From Myxococcota bacterium (lineage in GTDB: Bacteria; Myxococcota; JAJVIH01), in contig JAJVIH010000016.1 of NCBI GenBank assembly GCA_022072125.1, positions 291,205 to 355,204 on the forward strand: a stretch of 64,000 nucleotides of DNA, read 5' to 3'. Made by a program: the position numbers and the translations under genes. Below, one piece after another: positions 32,480-39,901 of this stretch (position 1 is the stretch's first letter; each line of letters opens with the position of its first letter). Below the pieces are notes generated by a model. That model worked only from the letters and a program-made list of their open reading frames with translations. It made no database searches and was not told the origin of the DNA.

Positions 32480-33796
32480 TCACTCCGCATGTTGTTGCTG
32501 GCGGTGGATGGCGGCCGCTTCCACCTCGGCGATGGCGGTAAGCAAGTATTCGGCGATGATGCGGCGGTCCTGCCATGGTCCGGCGGTCTGGATATCGAAA
32601 TGAAGGCGGTTGCCGGACGCCACCCAATCCACCCGGCTCCAGCGGTTGAACAGGGTCAGGGTCCCCAGCACCACTGTCAGCATGCCAAACAGTTCAATCA
32701 ACCAGGACGAGATCGCCGCTGGCGTCCGCGTCACCATGGCGTGAGCGGTGATGTGGCGGATTTTCCAGCCGCCCGCCGCCGCGGAATCGGGCCAGGTCAG
32801 CAGCGGCGCGGACGAAGACGATCCATCGTGCGCAATGGGTTGGATCAGCAACCGCCCGCCATCGAATTGGGCGCGCACCTCCAGCGCGCCATTGGCGCCC
32901 CGGCCCACGCCATCGGTCAGACCCAGTTCCACCGGCCGCCCCGAGGGTGTTTCAACCATGACCATTCCGCGCCATCCCTTCCATTGCCAGAACTCGCCTT
33001 CAATGGCGTTGGCCTTTCCCGGACCCAGAACCAGCGGAGTCTGCCCATGGGACGAGTTCCACAACACGCGCAACTGCGTGAGCGAGCCGGAAGCGGCGGT
33101 CACCGGCGTGACATCCTCCCGCCGGGCTTGCAGTCCGCGCGCCAGCCGCGTGGGGAAATCCCCCTCCCAAGGAATGGTCCATGAAGTCCGGGTGGCGGTG
33201 TAGGCCGCGGAGGTCAGGAAGTACGTCTGGGGTTGAGCGGATTCCTCTCCCGTAACCGGTGACCAGATGCGCGTCTGCACTGATCCCGCGCGGGAAGAGG
33301 TCAGATTTTTCAGCGGCTGGCCCGGGTGAAGCAAATCAATCATCTCTTCGGTCAGGGGGCGGGAGCCGATATACCAGGCCGCGCACGACCAGATGAGCAC
33401 CGATGCGGACAGCGCGGCGCTGGCGCGGATCAGTCCGGGGTGCCAGCCTTTTTCCGACCAGTGAACCTGGGTGTTTCCACCAAACTCCCCTTGGGAATAG
33501 CCCAAAAAATGCAACGCCCCGCGCATGCGCTCCCCGGGTTCGCGCAATTCGATGACCACGGTGTCCCGCGCTGTCGTGAAACCCTCCGCGGACTCGCCCG
33601 CCTGTCCGCGCGCGCGCCAATGCAACAAGCCTTGAGCCGCCGCCCCCAGCAGGTTGACCTGCGCCACGCACAATAGCACCAGCGTGAGTTTGCCAAATTC
33701 CCCCACCGGCCCGGTCGGATCTTCCGCCAGCGTGAGCCAGGCCAGGATGATCGCGGCCAGGATGGCGGGCAGGGGGTGAAGCAGAATCCGGATCAT
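32480..33796 (-). CDS. Membrane protein, distant ResB (cytochrome c biogenesis)-like
   Basis: 438 residues. N-terminal helices (IRILLHPLPAILAAIILAWLTL, LTLVLLCVAQVNLLGAAAQGLL) are followed by a third helix (ASAALSASVLIWSCAAWYIG) and a large soluble region of about 200 residues. Then come a C-terminal helix (SSWLIELFGMLTVVLGTLTLF) and a short tail with RVDWVASGNRLHFDI. The order of three helices, large periplasmic loop, last helix, and short soluble tail after a 'W...G...' strand is that of ResB/CcsB of system II cytochrome c maturation, but sequence identity is low. The start at 33796 overlaps the upstream membrane gene as ATGA. A CcsA-like partner would fit the neighbour. Confident only as a membrane protein. 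Confidence 0.5.
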   Translation of the reverse strand: MIRILLHPLPAILAAIILAWLTLAEDPTGPVGEFGKLTLVLLCVAQVNLLGAAAQGLLHWRARGQAGESAEGFTTARDTVVIELREPGERMRGALHFLGYSQGEFGGNTQVHWSEKGWHPGLIRASAALSASVLIWSCAAWYIGSRPLTEEMIDLLHPGQPLKNLTSSRAGSVQTRIWSPVTGEESAQPQTYFLTSAAYTATRTSWTIPWEGDFPTRLARGLQARREDVTPVTAASGSLTQLRVLWNSSHGQTPLVLGPGKANAIEGEFWQWKGWRGMVMVETPSGRPVELGLTDGVGRGANGALEVRAQFDGGRLLIQPIAHDGSSSSAPLLTWPDSAAAGGWKIRHITAHAMVTRTPAAISSWLIELFGMLTVVLGTLTLFNRWSRVDWVASGNRLHFDIQTAGPWQDRRIIAEYLLTAIAEVEAAAIHRQQQHAE

Positions 33797-34650
33797 GGGG
33801 CCGCCAGCACTCCCAGCGCGGTGAATCCAGCCATCGCCGAGGCGCCGGCGGGCAACCATCCATACCGGTAGCGCGGATCCAGAAAGGCGAAGACCGGCGT
33901 CCAGGCCACGCAGGCCAGGGGAAGCGCGCGCAGGCGCATGGAGGGAACCTCCGCCAGGAAAGGCAGTTGACCGCGCACTTCGCCGCCCAGCAGCAGCGCC
34001 GCCGCAAGCAGCAGGAGCAACGCCGCCCAGCGTTGCATGCGGGCGTTGTTCAGCCGGAGCCAGCGCAGGTGTTCTTCCGCGGGGTTTTGTTGCGAAGAGT
34101 CCTGGGGAGCCAGGGCCGAGAAAAACGCCAGCATTCCCTCATTGGAGCCGGCCCGCCAGGCCATGGTGACGCGCCGGCTGATCCACCCGATTTCCAGCGC
34201 GCAGCAGGTAAAGCAGACCCCGGCGCCCAGCGTCAGCGAGGCGGACAACAACGCCCCATTTCCATCCAGGTCCGGCCAGGGATTCGCCGCCAGCCCAGGG
34301 ATCAGAAAACAGGCCGCCGCCACCGCCATCACGCCAGTCAGGGTGGCGTCTTCCTGCAGGCGGCGTTTGAGCAACAACCAAGCCACTCCCGCCGCCAGGG
34401 TCGCGGTCAGCAGGCGATCATGGGCGGTGAATAATGGGACGCCGCCCGCGATCAATCCGCGGACGATCATCACCAATCCATGAGCGATGATGCAAATGCG
34501 ATGAATCCACGAGGCCCGGTCCTTGTGATCGGCGGAACGGGTGATCATGGCCTGCAGCGACAGGCCAAAAACCACCACATAGCCCAGGATCAGGGCGGAC
34601 CACAGGCGCAACTCCACGCCCAGCACCGCGGAAATATCGTCTGGATTCAT
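33793..34650 (-). CDS. Polytopic membrane protein, possibly CcsA/HemX-like
   Basis: 285 residues with about eight hydrophobic helices (VELRLWSALILGYVVVFGLS, ICIIAHGLVMIVRGLIAGG, LLTATLAAGVAWLLL, GVMAVAAACFLIPGLA, LLSASLTLGAGVCFTCCALEIGW, WAALLLLLAAALLLGG, LPLACVAWTPVFAFL, ASAMAGFTALGVLAAP). The topology recalls the HemX/CcsA haem-handling family, but the tryptophan-rich WWD haem motif of CcsA is absent, so it would be at most a divergent relative. It is translated together with the ResB-like gene (ATGA overlap). A start at 34650 (MNPDDISAVLG) is preferred; the longer open frame upstream is non-membrane and rich in charged residues. Confidence 0.5.
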   Translation of the reverse strand: MNPDDISAVLGVELRLWSALILGYVVVFGLSLQAMITRSADHKDRASWIHRICIIAHGLVMIVRGLIAGGVPLFTAHDRLLTATLAAGVAWLLLKRRLQEDATLTGVMAVAAACFLIPGLAANPWPDLDGNGALLSASLTLGAGVCFTCCALEIGWISRRVTMAWRAGSNEGMLAFFSALAPQDSSQQNPAEEHLRWLRLNNARMQRWAALLLLLAAALLLGGEVRGQLPFLAEVPSMRLRALPLACVAWTPVFAFLDPRYRYGWLPAGASAMAGFTALGVLAAP

Positions 34651-34674
34651 GGCTGAACCGGAAGGGCGGGCTGC

Positions 34675-34702
34675 TTGACAGCAACGGGACATCCCGTAGA
34701 TT
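34675..34702 (+). promoter_or_regulatory. Promoter of the MoxR gene
   Basis: TTGACA (34675-34680), 16-base spacer, TAGATT (34697-34702), 72 bases before the MoxR ATG, in the divergent gap with the membrane-protein pair. Confidence 0.5.
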
Positions 34703-34773
34703 GGCAAACCGCGCGGGAATCTAAAGCAGGCCCTGGCGCCGCGCAAATCAACCCGTCCAGGGCGGCGGCGGTT

Positions 34774-35625
34774 ATGTCAACGGATTTCAATCAGTTTCGC
34801 GGCACCTCCACTTATATTGTCAATGAAGCCCTGCGCAACGCCGTCAATGTGGCGATCGCCCTGCAGCGTCCGCTGCTCATCAAGGGCGAGCCTGGCACCG
34901 GAAAGACCCTGCTGGCGTACAACGTGGCGTCGGCGCTCAACAAGCCCCTGATCACCTGGAACATCAAGTCCACCACCCGCGCGCAGGATGGCCTGTATCT
35001 CTATGACACCGTGCAGCGCCTCAACGACAGCCGGTTCGGCGGCGGCGATGTGGGCGACATCGAGCATTATATCAAGCTTGGTCCGCTGGGCCGCGCCTTC
35101 GACGCCGTCGATCAGCATGTGGTGCTGATCGACGAGATTGACAAGGCCGATCTGGAGTTTCCCAACGACCTGTTGCACGAACTCGACATGATGTCGTTCA
35201 CCATTCTGGAGACCCGGCGGGTGGTGAAGGCGAAACACCGGCCGATTGTCATCATCACTTCCAACAATGAAAAGGAACTGCCGGACGCCTTCCTGCGCCG
35301 CTGCATTTTCCATTTCATCGAATTTCCAACCCAGCAACTGATGGAGGAGATCGTCCGCGTCCACCATCCGGACCTGGAAGAGGCCCTGATGAAGCAGGTG
35401 CTGCTGAAATTTTACTGGCTGCGTTCCCTCGATGAACTGCGCAAGCGCCCCTCGACCAGCGAGTTGGTGGACTGGATCACCGCCCTGCTGCGCTCGGGCA
35501 TGGACGCCGCCGCGTTGGAGAAGGAATTTCCGCACCTGGGTTCCCTGCTGAAGAAGGAGCAGGATTTGCTGCTGGTCGAGCATCACCTGCGGCGCGGCGC
35601 CCGCGTTCCAGGCTTCCGGTCCTGA
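34774..35625 (+). CDS. MoxR-type AAA+ ATPase
   Basis: 283-residue AAA+ protein of the MoxR/RavA-related group, chaperone-like ATPases that often mature metalloenzymes or von Willebrand factor A proteins. Walker A is IKGEPGTGKTLLA, Walker B VVLIDEIDKAD, sensor 1 IVIITSNNEKELPDAFLRRC with the arginine finger, and the C-terminal helical lid is present (STSELVDWITALL). ATG 34774 (MSTDFNQFRG) is the natural start. The stop shares a base with the next ATG (TGATG), so a cysteine-rich CWC protein is coupled to it. No VWA gene, the usual partner, is adjacent. Confidence 0.9.
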   Translation: MSTDFNQFRGTSTYIVNEALRNAVNVAIALQRPLLIKGEPGTGKTLLAYNVASALNKPLITWNIKSTTRAQDGLYLYDTVQRLNDSRFGGGDVGDIEHYIKLGPLGRAFDAVDQHVVLIDEIDKADLEFPNDLLHELDMMSFTILETRRVVKAKHRPIVIITSNNEKELPDAFLRRCIFHFIEFPTQQLMEEIVRVHHPDLEEALMKQVLLKFYWLRSLDELRKRPSTSELVDWITALLRSGMDAAALEKEFPHLGSLLKKEQDLLLVEHHLRRGARVPGFRS

Positions 35626-35831
35626 TGGATGCGCCCGGCGATCTCCGGTGCGAACGCTGCGGCGCCATATTCCATTGCGGCGCGGCGGCGGGAGACGCGC
35701 GGTGCTGGTGTTTTGAACTGCCGCCCGTATTGCCGGCCCCGCCGGGGACCCGGTGCTTGTGCCCTGCCTGCCTGCGTGAGGAAATCGCCCGCCAGGGCTC
35801 CGCCGCTCCCGATCCGCTTTCCAGAAAATAA
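35625..35831 (+). CDS. Cysteine-rich CWC family small protein
   Basis: 68 residues with eight cysteines: CERCGAIFHCG, a CWC triplet (ARCWCFELPPVLPAP), then CLCPACLREEI. This is the pattern of the cysteine-rich CWC family, probably a small zinc-binding protein of unknown function. It starts inside the stop of the MoxR gene (TGATG). The 119 bases to the methylase gene show no other gene. Confidence 0.8.
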   Translation: MDAPGDLRCERCGAIFHCGAAAGDARCWCFELPPVLPAPPGTRCLCPACLREEIARQGSAAPDPLSRK

Positions 35832-35950
35832 ACCGGGACCTGCCCCCCCGCCCAACTCCGGCGAATCCCGTTTGCTCTGCATAACCGGGGTACGGGGAGG
35901 GGCCGCCTCCGGCATGGACGCGGCAAGCGGAAACCTGATAGGCACGGCCC

Positions 35951-36799
35951 ATGTCCGCGGGAGACCTCCAGCCGCTCAAGCCACGGCGTCCGCCCAGGCC
36001 GGGAAGTTCTGTTCCGCCGCCAGCGGATGCCCCGCCGCCGCTGAAATGGGCGGGCGGCAAACGCTGGCTGATTCCCGAACTGACCAAACTGTGGGAACCA
36101 TATTCCCGCCACCGCCTGGTGGAGCCTTTCTGCGGCGGATTGGGGGTGGCGCTGTCATTGCGTCCGGAGCGCCTGCTCGCCAATGACATCAATCCGCACC
36201 TGATCCACTTCTACCGCAGCCTGCAGAAGGGGTTGAAGATATCCTTCGCCATGGAGAACGACGCGGAACTGTTCTATCGCCACCGCGATCGGTTCAACGC
36301 ATTGATCGCCCAGGGGAAATCTGATTCGGGCGAGGCGGCGGGCCTGTTCTATTACCTGAACCGGACCGGCTACAACGGGCTGTGCCGTTTCAACAGCAAA
36401 GGCGTCTTCAATGTGCCTTTCGGCCAGTACAAAACCATCAATTACCAGCGGGATTTCAGCGCCTACAAAGCGGTGTTGAAGCACTGGGAATTCACCTGCG
36501 GACAGTTTGATTCGATGGAGATTAACGGGCAGGATTTTGTCTACGCCGATCCGCCCTATGACGTGCCGTTCACCTCCTATTCCAGCAAGATGTTTCTGTG
36601 GGAGGATCAGGTCCGTCTGGCCGAATGGCTGGCGCGGCTGACCTGCCCGGTGGCGGCGTCCAACCAGGCGACGGAGCGGATTATTCTACTCTACCGGAAG
36701 CTTGGTTTCCACATCAGAACCCTGCAGGCGCCGCGCCGCATCAACTCCACCGGCGATCGCACCCCCGCCCGCGAAATACTGGCCGTGAGGAACCTGTGA
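35951..36799 (+). CDS. Dam/DpnM-type (D12 class) adenine-N6 DNA methyltransferase
   Basis: 282 residues. N6-adenine methyltransferase of the D12/alpha class, whose members mostly modify GATC. Motifs in order: KWAGGKRWLI (N-terminal motif X), VEPFCGGLGVAL (motif I, AdoMet binding), LANDINPHLIHFY, the target-recognition stretch with FYYLNRTGYNGLCRFNSKG FNVPFG, then catalytic YADPPYD (motif IV) and VAASNQAT. 'RTGYNGLCRFN' is the Dam/DpnM signature for GATC. The ~30-residue Pro-rich N-terminus is extra. It overlaps the nuclease gene by GTGA; the pair looks like a type II restriction-modification system rather than a solitary Dam. The ATG at 35951 is the first plausible start. Confidence 0.9.
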   Translation: MSAGDLQPLKPRRPPRPGSSVPPPADAPPPLKWAGGKRWLIPELTKLWEPYSRHRLVEPFCGGLGVALSLRPERLLANDINPHLIHFYRSLQKGLKISFAMENDAELFYRHRDRFNALIAQGKSDSGEAAGLFYYLNRTGYNGLCRFNSKGVFNVPFGQYKTINYQRDFSAYKAVLKHWEFTCGQFDSMEINGQDFVYADPPYDVPFTSYSSKMFLWEDQVRLAEWLARLTCPVAASNQATERIILLYRKLGFHIRTLQAPRRINSTGDRTPAREILAVRNL

Positions 36800-37224
36800 A
36801 CCACCGCGTCCGCGACACCAAAACCGGCCAGGTAATGGAGGCCATGGTCCACCAGGCGCTGCAGATGGGCGGCTACTGGATGCAAACCCAACTCGATGTG
36901 GGTTGCCGTCCGGGCGGCAAGCGCCACAAGGTGGATGCGCTGGCTTCCTCGCCGCGGAGCGGCCAGTTCCTGGTGTCGCTGAAATGGCAACAAACCCCGG
37001 GCACGGTGGAACAGAAGATACCCTTCGAGGTGATTTCGCTGATCAAGGCGCTGAATGATCACCCGGAATATGCGCGGGCCTACCTGGTGCTGGGCGGAGA
37101 AGGCTGGACGCTGCGCGACTTCTTCACCGGCGGCGGACTGACGCCCTATCTTCACGGCGGCGAGCGGGTGCGCATCATCACGCTGGAGCAGTTCATCATG
37201 CGCGCCAACCGCCACGAGCTTTGA
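36796..37224 (+). CDS. PD-(D/E)XK nuclease, probable restriction endonuclease partner
   Basis: 142 residues. The core reads MVHQALQMGGYWMQTQLDVG, KRHKVDALA, then FLVSLKWQQTPGTVEQKIPFEV: an Asp in the first strand and SLKWQ in the second form a PD-(D/E)XK-type site. ISLIKALNDHPEYARAYLVLGGEGW and a final strand follow. The family is annotated as PD-(D/E)XK nuclease and is often found next to D12 methylases. GTG 36796 overlaps the methylase TGA, which fixes the start and indicates coupled expression. It probably cuts the site the methylase protects (GATC predicted). It is smaller than DpnII, so a different subfamily. Confidence 0.75.
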   Translation: MNHRVRDTKTGQVMEAMVHQALQMGGYWMQTQLDVGCRPGGKRHKVDALASSPRSGQFLVSLKWQQTPGTVEQKIPFEVISLIKALNDHPEYARAYLVLGGEGWTLRDFFTGGGLTPYLHGGERVRIITLEQFIMRANRHEL

Positions 37225-37401
37225 GAGGTGGTCCCGCCTCCCGCTGTCCGGCGGAAGGACTGGCGTTGACGCGGAGCGGATGCCGATCGCCCCCGCGCGA
37301 TCCGGCGCGTTCATTCATGCGGCCGGCAAGGCCGGTGTGATTGGAACTTCAGGCGCCGCCATGGTATGCCTTTTCCGGGTCACGCAGGGAGTGAGGCAAT
37401 C

Positions 37402-38271
37402 ATGGGTTTGAATCGCCGATGGCCTTTGTTGGCGCTGTTGTTGGCCCTTAGCTCCTGCCAGGGTTCAAAGCCTCCGCCAACTGGACCCGGCGGCATTGTC
37501 AACGATTTTGGCGCCACGGGTGACGCCGGGCCGTCTCCGGCGGCAGCCCCCGGCGGAGGAAAAACCCACGACGCCGCCGATGACAGTGAAAGCGCCGATG
37601 GCGGCGCGGGCTTGGCCAACGACGCCGGGCCTGCCGCTCCCAACGCCGACGCCCAAGCCGGGGATAGCGCCCGGCCGCCGGACGCCGGGGAGCCCGCTGG
37701 TTGTCCGGAACGCGATGGCGCTCCCGCGACCGGAGTCTCCATCGCCGGGGAGTATTACCTGGCAGGCACGCTGATCGCCCAGGGCGAATTGGAGAAAAAA
37801 CTCAGCCCGGAGCGGCATATCTCCCTGTTTGAGTTTGAAGTCCGCCTGTTTCAGGACAAGCCATTTGGCGGCGGCAAGGTCATGCTGGCCGGCGCGCTGG
37901 ATGATCGTTTCCGCGATGCGCAAAGGGATGTCGAGTTCTCAGCCGTTCCAGTGGCCGAAGACGGTTCGTTCACCCTGGAACTCCCGGGCGTGAGCATCTC
38001 ACCCGATGGACCGTTCCAGTTGATGAAAACCGAGGTGCTGGCCAACCTGACCATCACCGGCGTGATCCGGGGAGAGGACTGTCTCAACGGCAAGATCACC
38101 GTGGATATCCCCACGCCGGACTACCGCGATGAAGGGTTGAAGGGGCTCAAGGCGCAGTGGAAGGGTTCGTTTTACGCCTCGCTGCGCCAGCGCCTCACCC
38201 TGGCGGATAAAGATCGCGGCATGTGCGACGGCTGCTCCGTTCCCGACGCCGACGCCGGCGCCGCCGATTAG
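37402..38271 (+). CDS. Lipoprotein with Asp/Gly/Ala-rich linker
   Basis: 289 residues. Lipobox signal MGLNRRWPLLALLLALSSC, then about 100 residues of Ala/Gly/Asp/Pro low complexity with repeated DAG units (NDAGPAAPNADAQ, PPDAGEPAG), typical of myxobacterial surface lipoproteins. A folded beta-rich domain follows (GVSIAGEYYLAGTL, FEVRLFQDKPFGGGKVMLAG, GSFTLELPGVSISPDGPFQL, LANLTITGVIRGEDCLNGKITVDIP), ending with a CDGC motif. No named family is recognised. A ribosome site (GAGTGAGG) precedes ATG 37402. It is followed by a T-tailed hairpin about 160 bases downstream. Confidence 0.7.
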   Translation: MGLNRRWPLLALLLALSSCQGSKPPPTGPGGIVNDFGATGDAGPSPAAAPGGGKTHDAADDSESADGGAGLANDAGPAAPNADAQAGDSARPPDAGEPAGCPERDGAPATGVSIAGEYYLAGTLIAQGELEKKLSPERHISLFEFEVRLFQDKPFGGGKVMLAGALDDRFRDAQRDVEFSAVPVAEDGSFTLELPGVSISPDGPFQLMKTEVLANLTITGVIRGEDCLNGKITVDIPTPDYRDEGLKGLKAQWKGSFYASLRQRLTLADKDRGMCDGCSVPDADAGAAD

Positions 38272-38433
38272 CGGCGCCCGCACGCTGTTCCGCCCCGCAG
38301 CAGCTTCAAACCCGGCTCAGCGCGGTCTCCCATCGCCATGGCGTTTTCTCCGCGGCGCGTTGCGCCGGGGAGCCGGAACCTTTTCCCCCGCCCTTGCCGG
38401 CGGTTTCATCGCACATGGTTTGATGTTTTTGAC

Positions 38434-38456
38434 AATGGCGCCCGCGCCATTTTTTT
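38434..38456 (+). terminator. Intrinsic terminator upstream of the kinase gene
   Basis: AATGGCG/CGCCATT stem with a 4-base loop followed by six to seven T. It lies 35 bases upstream of the kinase ATG at 38491, so it either ends the lipoprotein transcript or acts within the leader of the kinase message. Confidence 0.65.
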
Positions 38457-38490
38457 GGGATGCCCAGCGCCCGGCTATACCCTTGGCCCC

Positions 38491-39714
38491 ATGAGCGGGA
38501 TGCAACATCTCTCATCTACCACGCCCGGCTGCGCACCCTCGCCTGAACGCGATGCGCGCTATCAGCGTTGCCCCAACTGCAACCGTCCCAACGATGTATC
38601 CACCTGCGCGGAAGGCCAGAAGATCACCTGCCGCGAGTGCGGGGTCCGTTTTTCGGTGGATTCCGCCACCGCCGCGCGCACGCCCACCCCGCCGCCCGAC
38701 CTGCTGCGCAGTCCGCATACCGCCAAACTGCCAGCGTTCCGCATATCCGGATACCGCATCAAGGGCGTGATCGGGCAGGGCGGCATGGGGGTGATTTACC
38801 TGGCGGAGCAGGAATCCCTCTCCCGCGATGTCGCCATCAAGGTGCTGGCGGAAAAATGGGCCGGGCAGGAGGTCATTCTGCAGCGTTTTCACCGCGAGGC
38901 GGCGGCGCTGGCCAACCTGCGGCACCCCAACATCATCACCATCATTGACAAGGGCGAGTCCATGGGCCAGCCCTGGTTCGTGATGGAATACATCAAAGGC
39001 AAGAGCCTGCGCGATCTGATTGATCGCGGGCCGCTCAACCTGACCGACTGGGAATCCATCATCATCCAGATTTGCCGGTCGCTGGAGCACGCCCACGCCC
39101 ACGCCGTGGTGCACCGGGACATCAAACCGGAAAATATTCTCATTGATCATATGGGCAATGTGAAACTGGCCGACTTCGGTCTTGCGGCCTTGGTGGACCC
39201 CCAGCGTGCGACCGACAACATGACGCGCAGCCAGGTCGCCATGGGCACCTTCAATTACATGGCTCCGGAGCAGCGCCGCAACGCCAAGACCGTGGACCGC
39301 CGCGCCGATGTCTACTCACTGGGTGTGGTCATGTACGAAATGTTGACCGGTTTTCTGCCAGAGCGGGAATACCGGCCTCCTTCCACCGTCAATCCGCAGG
39401 TTCCGCCCGCGATTGACGACGTGATCGCCCGCTGCCTCGCCACCGATCCGGACGGACGCTTTGAAACCGCCCAGAAACTCAAGGAAGCTGTCCGCGCCGC
39501 CTGCTCCCGGCTGAAAATCTCCGGCGTTCCACGCTCCAACCCGGAAGCTCCCGGAACGCCCCCAGCCGAGGCGCGCCCGGAAATCCGGCGGCGGCTCAAT
39601 GGCCGGCGCTCCCGGCCCATCATGGCGGAGCGGCGGGTGCAGGCCGCCGTGCTGGCCACCGCCGTGCTGATGACCTTTTCCACTATCGTCTTGCTGCTCG
39701 TCCGGGCGGTCTGA
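38491..39714 (+). CDS. Zinc-ribbon Ser/Thr protein kinase with C-terminal membrane anchor
   Basis: 407 residues. A zinc ribbon (C27, C30, C47, C50) is followed by a Hanks-type kinase: IGQGGMGVIYLAEQ, Lys in VAIKVL, LRHPNIITI, HRDIKPENILID, ADFGLA, YMAPEQ and RRADVYSLGVVMYEMLTGFLP. The catalytic loop is canonical, unlike the other two kinases in the window. A Pro/Arg-rich linker leads to one C-terminal helix (AAVLATAVLMTFSTIVLLLV) with almost nothing beyond it, so the kinase is membrane-tethered with no external sensor. ATG 38491 is taken because the zinc ribbon begins soon after. Confidence 0.92.
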   Translation: MSGMQHLSSTTPGCAPSPERDARYQRCPNCNRPNDVSTCAEGQKITCRECGVRFSVDSATAARTPTPPPDLLRSPHTAKLPAFRISGYRIKGVIGQGGMGVIYLAEQESLSRDVAIKVLAEKWAGQEVILQRFHREAAALANLRHPNIITIIDKGESMGQPWFVMEYIKGKSLRDLIDRGPLNLTDWESIIIQICRSLEHAHAHAVVHRDIKPENILIDHMGNVKLADFGLAALVDPQRATDNMTRSQVAMGTFNYMAPEQRRNAKTVDRRADVYSLGVVMYEMLTGFLPEREYRPPSTVNPQVPPAIDDVIARCLATDPDGRFETAQKLKEAVRAACSRLKISGVPRSNPEAPGTPPAEARPEIRRRLNGRRSRPIMAERRVQAAVLATAVLMTFSTIVLLLVRAV

Positions 39715-39901
39715 TCCCCCGGCCAATCCCTCGCATTTCTCCCGTCCGGATTGTCCGCGCCGGCGCTGGACAATCCGCGCCAGCAGGGTGGTTTTCCGCG
39801 CAAACGGACGCTCAAAACCGCGGGATTGCGCTTGCCTCCCCCAGAGTATTTGATTTAACCTGCTCTTTTATTATGGAGATCATCCTCTCCAGGATTGCAT
39901 A

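Noticed and set aside
33793..34650. Firm CcsA annotation
   Set aside because: The WWD haem-binding motif is absent; only topology and pairing support it.
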